Positions 1 through 5,407 are shown, counted from the first letter of the stretch. The stretch: 6,967 bases of DNA from Burkholderiaceae bacterium (GCA_031276435.1 JAISNB010000095.1:1-6967); one strand, 5' to 3'. Notes: a model not told the origin generated them from the sequence alone. A program made the numbers and translations.

Positions 1-1
1 C

Positions 2-17
2 AAGCGCAAGCGCGCTT
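2..17 (-). terminator. Possible hairpin just after nrdJ
   Basis: AAGCGC (2-7) and GCGCTT (12-17) form a perfect 6-bp stem with a 4-base loop, 10 bases beyond the nrdJ stop on the minus strand. It sits at the window edge, so whether a T-run follows cannot be seen. It may be the base of an nrdJ terminator. Confidence 0.25.
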
Positions 18-27
18 TGTTTCTAAA

Positions 28-2517
28 TCACCCGCAACTGCCCACAAAGCCGCATTGGGTGCAGTAGTCGCAGCCGTCCTTGCGGATCATGGCGTGCGCG
101 CCGCATTCCGCGCATTTCTTGCCTGCCATGACGCCGGGCGTGGCGGCGGCAGGCGCTAACTGCGGCAAGTCTTCTGGCTCAAACAGCGAGCCTTGCGCAG
201 CCTGCTGGCGGTTGGCAATGAGGTTCTGGATGGCGTAGGCGATGGCGGCCACTTCGCTGTCGTGCCAGCGCGGCACTTGCGTGCCGTCGGCTTTTTCGTA
301 GACGCCCAGGCGCACCGGGCCGCGATCCCAAGCCACTTTGCGCATGTCGGAGAGCGCCCGGTCCAGGAAGCCGCCGCGCGCGGCCAGCGAGAGCATGCGC
401 ATGCTCGATGTGATCCATTGTTGCGATTCGCCGCTTTGCCCCACGGGCATGAAAAATTCAATGGCCCGTTCGACCTGGCCTTTGCCATCGGCGGTGGGCA
501 CGGGCAGGAAAGAGACGATGAGGTACAGGCGCTGCTGGCCGTCTTGCGTCCAGTATTCGATTTTTTCGGCCACGGCGCTTAGCGCGCCTTTGGGGCGGCT
601 TTCGATGACCACGCGCAGCGGGTCGTAGTCCAGCGGCGCGGCGGCAGCAGTGGCGGGCACTTTGCCCGTGCTTTCCTGTTTTTTGGCGGGCGCCGCTTGC
701 AGTACCGCGCCCAGGATGCTGTTGGGCCGGTAGGTGGCCAGTCCCTTCAGGCCCGCCGTCCAGGCCTGGCGGTACAAGTCCTTGAAGTCGTCGTAGGGGT
801 AGTCTTCGGGGATGTTGACGGTTTTGGAGATGGATGTGTCCACAAACGGCTGCACGGCCTGCATCATGGCGATGTGGTCGGCAGCGCTCATTTGCAGCGC
901 GTTGACAAAGTATTCGGGCAGGTTGTCCGGTTCGGGTTTTGGCTCGCCCGCTTCATGCAGCGCGCGGTACAGGCGGTAGGCGTGGTCTTCGACGGCGTAT
1001 TCGCTGATGGAGCCGTCGGCTTCGCGTTTTTTGCGCGTGTAGGTCCAGGAAAACGCTGGCTCGATGCCGTTGGATGCGTTGTCGGCAAACGCCAGGCTGA
1101 CGGTGCCCGTAGGCGCGATGGACAGCAGGTGGCTGTTGCGGATGCCGTGGCTGCGGATGGCGTCCTGGATGTCTTGCGGCAGGCGGCTCGCAAAGCTGCC
1201 GGGCCTGAGGTAGGCATTGGCGTCAAATTTGGGGAAGGCGCCTTTTTCGCGCGCCAGTTGCACGGATGCGCGGTACGCCGCGTCGCGCATGCGCTCGGCA
1301 ATGCGCGCGGCCATCTGGCGGCCTTCTTCGCGGTCGTAGCGCAGTTTGAGCATGGACAGCGCGTTGCCCAGGCCTGTAAAGCCCACGCCCACACGGCGCT
1401 TGGCGGCGCTTTCATCTTGCTGCTGTTTCAGCGGCCAGAAGGTGACGTCGAGCACGTTGTCCAGCATGCGCACCTGCGTGGCGACCACTTGCTCGAAGGC
1501 CTCGAAATCAAACACCGGCGCCGCGCCGCCCGCGCCAAATGGCTGGCGCACAAAGTTCGGCAAAATGATTGGTCCCAGGTCGCAACAGCCGTAGCTGGGC
1601 AGCGGCTGTTCGCCGCACGGGTTGGTGGCCGCGATTTGCTCGCAGTAGCCCAGGTTGTTGTCGCGGTTGATCTGATCAAAAAACAGGATGCCCGGCTCGG
1701 CGAAGTCGTACGCCGATTTCATGATGGTGTCCCACAGCGCGCGCGCCTGCACGGTGCTGTAGACCCACAGGCCGTCGGCGCGCTGGCGCGCGCCTTCTTG
1801 TTTGAGCCGCGCGCCCGGCTCGGCCTTGTGCACCAGCTCCCAGGGCTGGTCGTCGGCCACGGCGCGCATGAACGCGTCGCTCACGCCGACCGAGACGTTG
1901 AAGTTGTTCCAGCGGCCAGGGGTGCGCTTGGCGGTGATGAATTCCAGCACGTCCGGGTGATCGATGCGCAGCACGCCCATTTGCGCGCCACGGCGCGCGC
2001 CGGCGCTTTCCACGGTGGCGCAACTCTGGTCGAACACGTTCATGTACGAGCACGGGCCGCTGGCCATGCTGGCCGTGCCCTTGACGTGCGCGCCTTTGGG
2101 GCGGATGCGCGAGAAGTCATAGCCCACGCCACCGCCGCGGCGCATGGTTTCGGCGGCTTCGCGCAGCGCCTCGTAAATGCCGGGGTAGTCTTCGTCGTCG
2201 CGCCCCTGGATGGCATCGCCCACGGGCTGCACAAAGCAATTGATGAGCGTGGCGTGGATGTCGGTGCCGCCCGCGCTCATGATGCGTCCGGCGCCAATGC
2301 CGCCCGCGCGCAAATTGGCCAGGAAACGCGCCTCCCACTCGGCGCGCAACTGGGGCGCTTCAACCGCCGCCAGCGCACGCGCCACGCGCGCGTAGACCGC
2401 ATCGGCGTCGCGCTCTGTGGCCTTGCAGTACTTCTCCCGCAAAACGTCCTGACTGATGGGTTGGGGGGCCAGCACGGGGGCTGCTTTGGGCAAAGCGGAA
2501 AGAAGGTCGCGCTTCAT
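28..2517 (-). CDS. nrdJ: Adenosylcobalamin-dependent (class II) ribonucleotide reductase, NrdJ
   Basis: This enzyme reduces ribonucleotides (probably diphosphates) to deoxyribonucleotides in the cytoplasm, using coenzyme B12 to make the active-site thiyl radical, so it needs no oxygen and no small subunit. The 829-aa protein has the reductase barrel at about residues 80-605. NPCGEQPL supplies the thiyl Cys301 with Asn299 and Glu303. Cys94 (LINCF) and Cys312 are the expected redox pair, and PTGT (469-472) and TSISKTVNIP (561-570) bind substrate. A TSCPD-like domain follows (about 650-727). The tail has a C-x2-C-x10-C-x2-C-x2-C-x5-C array (Cys802 to Cys828), a zinc-ribbon or redox-relay segment. 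The start is MKRDLL at 2517, since the frame upstream (to 2718) shows no family-like sequence; its ribosome site is weak (GGA about 10 bases upstream). The stop is TGA at 28-30. No N-terminal ATP cone is evident. The gene stands alone. No cobalamin riboswitch or clear NrdR box was seen upstream. Family assignment is secure; class II rather than class I follows from overall resemblance. Confidence 0.95.
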   Translation of the reverse strand: MKRDLLSALPKAAPVLAPQPISQDVLREKYCKATERDADAVYARVARALAAVEAPQLRAEWEARFLANLRAGGIGAGRIMSAGGTDIHATLINCFVQPVGDAIQGRDDEDYPGIYEALREAAETMRRGGGVGYDFSRIRPKGAHVKGTASMASGPCSYMNVFDQSCATVESAGARRGAQMGVLRIDHPDVLEFITAKRTPGRWNNFNVSVGVSDAFMRAVADDQPWELVHKAEPGARLKQEGARQRADGLWVYSTVQARALWDTIMKSAYDFAEPGILFFDQINRDNNLGYCEQIAATNPCGEQPLPSYGCCDLGPIILPNFVRQPFGAGGAAPVFDFEAFEQVVATQVRMLDNVLDVTFWPLKQQQDESAAKRRVGVGFTGLGNALSMLKLRYDREEGRQMAARIAERMRDAAYRASVQLAREKGAFPKFDANAYLRPGSFASRLPQDIQDAIRSHGIRNSHLLSIAPTGTVSLAFADNASNGIEPAFSWTYTRKKREADGSISEYAVEDHAYRLYRALHEAGEPKPEPDNLPEYFVNALQMSAADHIAMMQAVQPFVDTSISKTVNIPEDYPYDDFKDLYRQAWTAGLKGLATYRPNSILGAVLQAAPAKKQESTGKVPATAAAAPLDYDPLRVVIESRPKGALSAVAEKIEYWTQDGQQRLYLIVSFLPVPTADGKGQVERAIEFFMPVGQSGESQQWITSSMRMLSLAARGGFLDRALSDMRKVAWDRGPVRLGVYEKADGTQVPRWHDSEVAAIAYAIQNLIANRQQAAQGSLFEPEDLPQLAPAAATPGVMAGKKCAECGAHAMIRKDGCDYCTQCGFVGSCG

Positions 2518-2638
2518 CGTTGAAGTTCCACAAACACTCGGTTGCGCAAATGGCAGGGTTGACCAAGAAAAAACGGTGAGGCGCATTGTCGCACCGCCTG
2601 GCTCCGCAATGCGAAAACCGCAGCCCGCAAAAATGGCG

Positions 2639-2661
2639 CTTGCTCCTGTTTCAGGAGCAAG
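2639..2661 (-). promoter_or_regulatory. Perfect 10-bp hairpin in the nrdJ upstream region
   Basis: CTTGCTCCTG (2639-2648) and CAGGAGCAAG (2652-2661) are exact inverted copies with a 3-base spacer. Flanking GGCG (2635-2638) and CGCC (2665-2668) can lengthen the stem across a 3-base bulge. Read on the minus strand, the hairpin is followed after five bases by TTTTT, so it could terminate or attenuate transcription entering nrdJ, whose start is 122 bases further on. It could equally be a dimeric regulator site. The structure is seen directly; the role is inferred. Confidence 0.45.
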
Positions 2662-2717
2662 GCACGCCGCACTCTGGGCCGGGGAAAAGGCAAAACATGG
2701 ACTCTTGAGAAAAACCA

Positions 2718-2822
2718 ATGAAAGCGCACAAATTTTTGCCAGTCGCGCAAGCCGCCGACCTGCGCCGCCAGTGCTTGCCGGATTGGATCGACACGGCGCA
2801 AGAGCGCGCCGAGCGTTTTTGA
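2718..2822 (+). CDS. Doubtful small ORF, 34 aa
   Basis: An ATG at 2718 opens a 34-codon frame ending in TGA at 2820-2822, divergent from nrdJ. The product begins MKAHKFLPVAQAADLRR and continues with a Cys, Asp, Trp and a charged, probably helical end (AQERAERF). It has no signal peptide or membrane segment. The only ribosome-site candidate is a weak GAGA seven bases before the ATG. The porin terminator downstream (2858-2882) can also work in the plus direction (CTTTTC follows the stem), which would give this ORF a plausible transcript end. I do not recognise the protein. It may be a real small protein, a gene remnant or chance. Confidence 0.25.
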   Translation: MKAHKFLPVAQAADLRRQCLPDWIDTAQERAERF

Positions 2823-2857
2823 TGTTTCACCTGCAAGGTGCCGCGGCTGCGAAAACG

Positions 2858-2882
2858 AAAAAACCGCCCGAAGGCGGCTTTT
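2858..2882 (-). terminator. Intrinsic terminator of the porin gene
   Basis: On the minus strand a CCGCC / GGCGG stem closes a TTCG tetraloop and is followed by six T. It lies about 60-80 bases past the porin stop. On the plus strand the same stem is followed by CTTTTC, so it may act weakly in both directions. Confidence 0.85.
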
Positions 2883-2900
2883 CAAACAGCTTGGCTCAAA

Positions 2901-2922
2901 GCGCCGGGCCGTGGCCCGGTGC
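2901..2922 (-). repeat. GC-rich hairpin in the porin 3' untranslated region
   Basis: Bases 2901-2910 pair with 2913-2922 as a 10-bp stem (one G-T pair) around GT; in practice the innermost pair would open to give a 4-base loop. It begins about 18 bases past the porin stop and has no T-run. It probably protects the mRNA 3' end or assists the nearby terminator. Confidence 0.5.
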
Positions 2923-2940
2923 CTTGCGCGGCGCGCATCA

Positions 2941-3864
2941 TCAGAAGTTGTGACGCACACCGACACCGTAGTTGTTGTGCTCGTCCAGACGCAGGTAGTC
3001 GGCGTACACGAAGGTGCGCTTGGACAGTGCGTACTTGGCTTCCACAACACCGTTGGTGTACTTCTTGCCAAAGCTGACCTTGGTGTCGCGGGTGAAGTCC
3101 ACAGCCAGCGAGAAGGCGTCGAACTTGGCCGAAGCGCCGAGGGAAACGCCACGACGGTGCAGCGCGCCGATTTCACGCGCGTCGTTGTAGCTGGCAGCCA
3201 CGGCGAACTGGCCGAAGTTGTACTTGCCACCGACGGTCCAGCTGGTCTTGCCGTCCTTGATCTTGGCGGCGGTCACAGCCGCGGCCAGCGGGCCGTTGGC
3301 ATAGGCCACGTTCAAGTCCCACTTGTCTTTGTCGACGTACTGGGTGTTGTCGTGCTTGGTCACGTAGGCCACTTCAGCACTGAAACCGCCCAGGTTGGGG
3401 GTCGCGTAGCTGATCTGGCTGTCATGGCGCGAGGTGCCGCTGCCGCCGTAGCCATAGGTATTGGCCACCACGGAGTAGTTGGGCGCGCCCAGTATTTCCC
3501 AGTTGGCGATGCCGTTGTAGCTGGGCGTGAAAGCGCGACCGAGCTTCAAGGTACCAAAGCCGCCACCGATCCACACATGGGCCTGGCGCTGATAGCCGCC
3601 GGAGGCGCCGGTTTCGGAATTGATACCTTGTTCGAAGTTGAAGCCAACTTTGGTGCCGCCGCCGAGGTCTTCAACGCCTTTGAAGCCGATGCGGCTGGTG
3701 GTGTTGGTGATCAGATCACCGCCAGCGTGCAGTTGCGCTTTTTCGCCGTTGGATTTGACTTGGCCGTAGCCTACGTCGATTGCGCCGTACAGAGTCACAG
3801 AAGACTGCGCCATAGCGGCACCGGATACGCCCAGCACTGCCAGAGCGATAAGGGATTTTTTCAT
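2941..3864 (-). CDS. Outer-membrane general porin (Porin_4-like, Burkholderiales type)
   Basis: The gene encodes a 307-aa trimeric beta-barrel porin for diffusion of small solutes through the outer membrane. A clear signal peptide (MKKSLIALAVLGVSGAAMA) is cut after Ala19, leaving a mature protein that begins QSSVTLYGAIDVGYG, the usual first strand of this family. Family hallmarks are SRIGFKGVEDLGGG (57-70) and FGTLKLGR (103-110), followed by the likely constriction loop (about 115-147), alternating hydrophobic strands and a C-terminal Phe307 needed for barrel assembly. The length is slightly below the usual 320-370 aa but all landmarks are present, so it is taken as intact. The start at 3864 is fixed by the signal peptide and by GGAG (3873-3876) with an 8-base spacer. 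It is transcribed alone: terminator at 2858-2882, and long upstream region. Substrate specificity cannot be read from the sequence. Confidence 0.95.
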   Translation of the reverse strand: MKKSLIALAVLGVSGAAMAQSSVTLYGAIDVGYGQVKSNGEKAQLHAGGDLITNTTSRIGFKGVEDLGGGTKVGFNFEQGINSETGASGGYQRQAHVWIGGGFGTLKLGRAFTPSYNGIANWEILGAPNYSVVANTYGYGGSGTSRHDSQISYATPNLGGFSAEVAYVTKHDNTQYVDKDKWDLNVAYANGPLAAAVTAAKIKDGKTSWTVGGKYNFGQFAVAASYNDAREIGALHRRGVSLGASAKFDAFSLAVDFTRDTKVSFGKKYTNGVVEAKYALSKRTFVYADYLRLDEHNNYGVGVRHNF

Positions 3865-3966
3865 TGCGAGTTCTCCAAGGTTAAACATAGGGCGCCGGTG
3901 CGAAGGGTCCATTTGCGATTCCCGCCGGGTCCCCGGGCCAACCTCCCCAATCGGGAAGCTGCACGT

Positions 3967-3995
3967 ATTGCACCAGACCTGCGCGCAAACTGCAA
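3967..3995 (-). promoter_or_regulatory. Weak candidate promoter of the porin gene
   Basis: On the minus strand TTGCAG (3990-3995) and TGCAAT (3967-3972) are separated by exactly 17 bases. Matches to sigma70 consensus are 3/6 and 4/6, so this is only a guess. It would give a 5' untranslated region of about 95 bases, which is usual for porins under small-RNA control. Confidence 0.22.
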
Positions 3996-4040
3996 AGGCT
4001 ATGCGCCGAAATCGCCACGGTTTTCGCCTTTTGTTGCAGC

Positions 4041-4072
4041 CAGGCAACGTTCTGCACCCAAAACGTTGCCTG
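4041..4072. promoter_or_regulatory. 11-bp perfect inverted repeat upstream of the porin gene
   Basis: CAGGCAACGTT (4041-4051) and AACGTTGCCTG (4062-4072) are exact inverted copies separated by 10 bases. Half-site centres are 21 bases apart, two helical turns, as expected for a dimeric DNA-binding protein. The site is about 50 bases upstream of the candidate porin -35 box and 177 bases upstream of the start codon. It could also form an RNA hairpin, but no T-run follows on either strand. Confidence 0.45.
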
Positions 4073-4151
4073 AATACAACGGATTGAGCGCGCAACAAGC
4101 TGGGCAAAGCAAAACCAGTGCCATCGCGCACGCACGGCAGCCAGCGCACGC

Positions 4152-4196
4152 AAAAAGCCCGCAGCGAGCCGATCCGCGCAGCGCCACCTTGCGGGC
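4152..4196 (-). terminator. Probable terminator of osmC
   Basis: Read on the minus strand, GCCCGCA (4196-4190) pairs with TGCGGGC (4163-4157) and is followed at once by TTTTT. The 26-base loop is longer than usual. It lies about 260 bases beyond the osmC stop and upstream of the porin promoter region, so it would insulate the two genes. A second copy of the 3' arm and T-run lies at 4222-4233 with a much weaker stem. Confidence 0.45.
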
Positions 4197-4289
4197 GCAA
4201 AGCACCCAACGCGCGCGCCTTAAAAAGCCCGCACGCAGGGCGCGATTGGCCTGTGTATTTGCATCATGAAGCACTGCCAGTTTGTGGCC

Positions 4290-4305
4290 GTTGACGCGCG
4301 TCAAC
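4290..4305. promoter_or_regulatory. Perfect 16-bp palindrome, candidate operator
   Basis: GTTGACGCGCGTCAAC is its own reverse complement with no spacer. Such uninterrupted palindromes of 14-16 bp are typical binding sites of dimeric repressors such as the LacI or TetR families. It lies 426 bases upstream of the porin start and 151 bases past the osmC stop, with no recognised regulator gene nearby. The symmetry is seen directly; the role is inferred. Confidence 0.4.
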
Positions 4306-4414
4306 CGTCCAGCACGCGAGGCGGCCAGATGAACACCTTGCCGCCGTCGCCTTGTCTGGAAAAGCACGATGCTCGGGCGACACGGGCCGCGCGCGCCCGA
4401 TGGCCCCCGATGTA

Positions 4415-4435
4415 CACAAAAGTATGCGTTTTGTG
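4415..4435. repeat. A/T inverted repeat just past osmC
   Basis: CACAAAA (4415-4421) and TTTTGTG (4429-4435) are exact inverted copies around a 7-base spacer, starting 20 bases beyond the osmC stop. No T-run follows on the minus strand, so it is not a standard terminator. A similar element lies at 5094-5116. Confidence 0.4.
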
Positions 4436-4455
4436 ATGGCGCGTGCCAGCTTCGT

Positions 4456-4908
4456 TCAAGTCACTTCCAGGCAATCGAACGAGGTGGTGATTTGCGCGGT
4501 CTTGCCCAGCATGATGGAAGCCGAGCAGTATTTCTCGTGGCTCATGGCGATGGCGCGTTCCACCGCGCTGGCGCTCAGGCCCTTGCCGCTGACCGTGAAG
4601 TGCATGTGTATTTTGGTAAACACTTTGGGATCGGCATCGGCGCGTTCGCTGCTCAGGCGCACCGAGCAGGCGCGCACGTCGTGCCGTCCGCGCTTGAGGA
4701 TCAGCACCACGTCGTAGGCAGTGCAGCCGCCGGTGCCGGCCAGCACGGTCTCCATGGGTCTGGGCGCCAGGTTCTGGCCGCCGTTTTCGGGCCGCGCGGC
4801 ATCGGGTGCGCCGTCCATTGCCAAAACGTGGCCCGAGCCGGTCTCGGCCACAAAGCCCATGCCAGAGCGGGCGCCCGCCGCGCCCGTCCAGGTCACTGTG
4901 CATTCCAT
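4456..4908 (-). CDS. OsmC family protein, YhfA-like subgroup
   Basis: The gene encodes a 150-aa cytoplasmic protein of the OsmC/Ohr fold. Members with two active-site cysteines reduce organic or inorganic peroxides; for the YhfA branch the physiological substrate is not well defined. The two signature cysteines are present: Cys62 in AGTGGCTAYDVV and Cys128 in SHEKYCSASIML. The remembered E. coli YhfA pattern (MDG, PMETVL-like, LKRGRHDV, SERxxxxPxxFT, EKYCS) is followed throughout, which is why I prefer YhfA-like to classic Ohr or OsmC. The start at 4908 (MECTVTW) is supported by a full AAGGAG (4917-4922) eight bases upstream; a longer frame reaching 5091 has no family-like N-terminus. The stop is TGA at 4456-4458. 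It is a single gene, transcribed away from ilvA. Confidence 0.92.
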   Translation of the reverse strand: MECTVTWTGAAGARSGMGFVAETGSGHVLAMDGAPDAARPENGGQNLAPRPMETVLAGTGGCTAYDVVLILKRGRHDVRACSVRLSSERADADPKVFTKIHMHFTVSGKGLSASAVERAIAMSHEKYCSASIMLGKTAQITTSFDCLEVT

Positions 4909-4974
4909 GAAAAACACTCCTTGCTGCTGCGCGCCACGCGGCTTGCCGCCGCTGGCGCAATCCGGTTTAGACAC

Positions 4975-4992
4975 TGTCCAATGTGTCCAATG
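4975..4992. repeat. Tandem 9-base repeat upstream of osmC
   Basis: TGTCCAATG occurs twice with no spacer, 67-84 bases before the osmC start. On the osmC strand it reads CATTGGACA twice, so each copy contains TTGGAC, close to a sigma70 -35 box, but no well-spaced -10 follows either copy. It could be a direct-repeat regulator site. Confidence 0.3.
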
Positions 4993-5063
4993 CCCTCGCA
5001 CATGGTAGCGCCAGCAACGCCCCGGCGCGATCCCCACGGAAGGCATGGAACACGCCAAGCGTA

Positions 5064-5073
5064 GCAAATTTGC
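5064..5073. promoter_or_regulatory. 10-bp palindrome upstream of osmC
   Basis: GCAAATTTGC is a perfect AT-centred palindrome about 156 bases before the osmC start. Short AT-centred palindromes are used by MarR/OhrR-type peroxide sensors, but it does not match the usual OhrR site closely and may be chance. Confidence 0.2.
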
Positions 5074-5093
5074 ATCACTTTTCGCGCCCAAAC

Positions 5094-5116
5094 CGCAAAA
5101 ATTCGGGCTTTTTGTG
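5094..5116. repeat. A/T inverted repeat upstream of osmC
   Basis: CGCAAAAA (5094-5101) pairs with TTTTTGTG (5109-5116), one pair being G-T, around the 7-base spacer TTCGGGC. It resembles the element at 4415-4435 on the other side of osmC. Confidence 0.35.
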
Positions 5117-5156
5117 AACTAGTAGCGGTTTTGGCGATTTATTTTCGCGCGACATC

Positions 5157-5183
5157 CTGACGCAATTGGGGCTTCTTGATAAA
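5157..5183 (+). promoter_or_regulatory. Weak candidate promoter of the structured RNA
   Basis: CTGACG (5157-5162) and GATAAA (5178-5183) match sigma70 boxes 4/6 each but are only 15 bases apart, shorter than ideal. If used, transcription would start near 5190, just before the first hairpin of the downstream element. Confidence 0.2.
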
Positions 5184-5189
5184 CTTCGG

Positions 5190-5308
5190 CCCCATGCACA
5201 TCGCGTTGCGTCGCCCGTTGCGGCTTTGTGGCCGATGTGCGCTGATTGTCTCCTCCACCCTTCAAGGTGGTTCAAGGCCCCGGCTCTTGTGGTGCGGGGC
5301 CTTTTTTT
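5190..5308 (+). ncRNA. Candidate small RNA or terminating leader upstream of ilvA
   Basis: About 119 bases show three consecutive structures on the plus strand. First, GCACATCG (5196-5203) pairs perfectly with CGATGTGC (5233-5240). Second, CCACC (5255-5259) pairs with GGTGG (5266-5270) around CTTCAA. Third comes a strong intrinsic terminator (5274-5308). Between the first two lies CTCCTCC (5250-5256), complementary to Shine-Dalgarno sequences, a known feature of some Hfq-type or anti-SD small RNAs. The 5' end is estimated from a weak promoter candidate. It could instead be the leader of ilvA with terminator control. I found no leader peptide rich in Ile, Leu or Val codons that stops before the terminator, and I do not recognise a known riboswitch or RNA family. 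The structure is seen; the RNA gene is inferred. Confidence 0.42.
5274..5308 (+). terminator. Strong intrinsic terminator upstream of ilvA
   Basis: GGCCCCG (5276-5282) pairs perfectly with CGGGGCC (5295-5301) around a 12-base loop; AA before and TT after can add two pairs. Seven T (5302-5308) follow. The only thing it can end is a plus-strand transcript starting in the osmC-ilvA gap, since the gene to its left runs the other way. Confidence 0.88.
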
Positions 5309-5377
5309 GTCCCGTCCATCCAGCCCAAGCCCGTCGCCAAGTGCGCTGCTGGCGCGGCCATCCGGCGCGCCGCGCGC

Positions 5378-5407
5378 TTCAAAAAGGCCCTGGGCAGGTT
5401 CTATGAT
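5378..5407 (+). promoter_or_regulatory. Candidate sigma70 promoter overlapping the first ilvA ATG
   Basis: TTCAAA (5378-5383) and TATGAT (5402-5407) match the -35 and -10 consensus 4/6 and 5/6 with an 18-base spacer. The -10 box contains the ATG at 5403. If active, the transcript would begin near 5413 and that ATG could not be the start codon on this transcript. Confidence 0.3.

Larger units (their letters stand above)
2518..2940. other. Intergenic region between nrdJ and the porin gene
   Basis: These 423 bases lie upstream of nrdJ and downstream of the porin gene. They contain a perfect 10-bp hairpin (2639-2661), a doubtful 34-aa ORF on the plus strand (2718-2822), the porin terminator (2858-2882) and a GC-rich hairpin (2901-2922). 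The nrdJ promoter must lie here, but no convincing -35/-10 pair was found on the minus strand, nor a B12 box typical of cobalamin riboswitches. Confidence 0.7.
3865..4455. other. Gene-free region upstream of the porin gene
   Basis: Across these 591 bases no ORF looks like a real protein on either strand. The region holds the porin ribosome site, a weak promoter candidate (3967-3995), an 11-bp inverted repeat (4041-4072), a terminator-like hairpin (4157-4196) preceded by an A-run, a 12-base direct repeat (4152-4163 and 4222-4233), a 16-bp perfect palindrome (4290-4305) and an A/T inverted repeat (4415-4435) just past osmC. The layout fits a regulated porin promoter plus the end of the osmC transcript. 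Confidence 0.7.
4909..5402. other. Divergent intergenic region between osmC and ilvA
   Basis: These 494 bases must hold the promoters of two divergent genes. On the osmC side are its ribosome site (4917-4922), a 9-base tandem repeat (4975-4992), a 10-bp palindrome (5064-5073) and an A/T inverted repeat (5094-5116). On the ilvA side is a structured element with a strong plus-strand terminator (about 5190-5308), then about 94 bases to the first ilvA ATG. No ORF here looks like a real protein. Confidence 0.7.

Noticed and set aside
697..2523. 608-codon open frame on the plus strand
   Set aside because: It lies antisense to nrdJ, whose protein matches the family throughout. The plus-strand product is a Val/His/Ala/Gly-rich shadow of GC-rich codon use with no recognisable domain.
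2518..2860. Cobalamin riboswitch or NrdR boxes upstream of nrdJ
   Set aside because: Looked for because of the B12-dependent enzyme, but no B12-box-like stretch or paired NrdR boxes could be seen by eye.
2911..4269. 452-codon open frame on the plus strand
   Set aside because: Antisense to the porin gene; same shadow effect, extended through the gene-free upstream region.
4266..4436. 56-codon open frame on the plus strand
   Set aside because: No ribosome site, Arg/Pro/Ala-rich low-complexity product, and it runs over the palindrome and inverted repeat; no support for coding.
5194..5308. Leader peptide for attenuation of ilvA, starting at ATG 5194
   Set aside because: The frame runs through the terminator without a stop and has only two Ile codons, so it does not fit ribosome-mediated attenuation.
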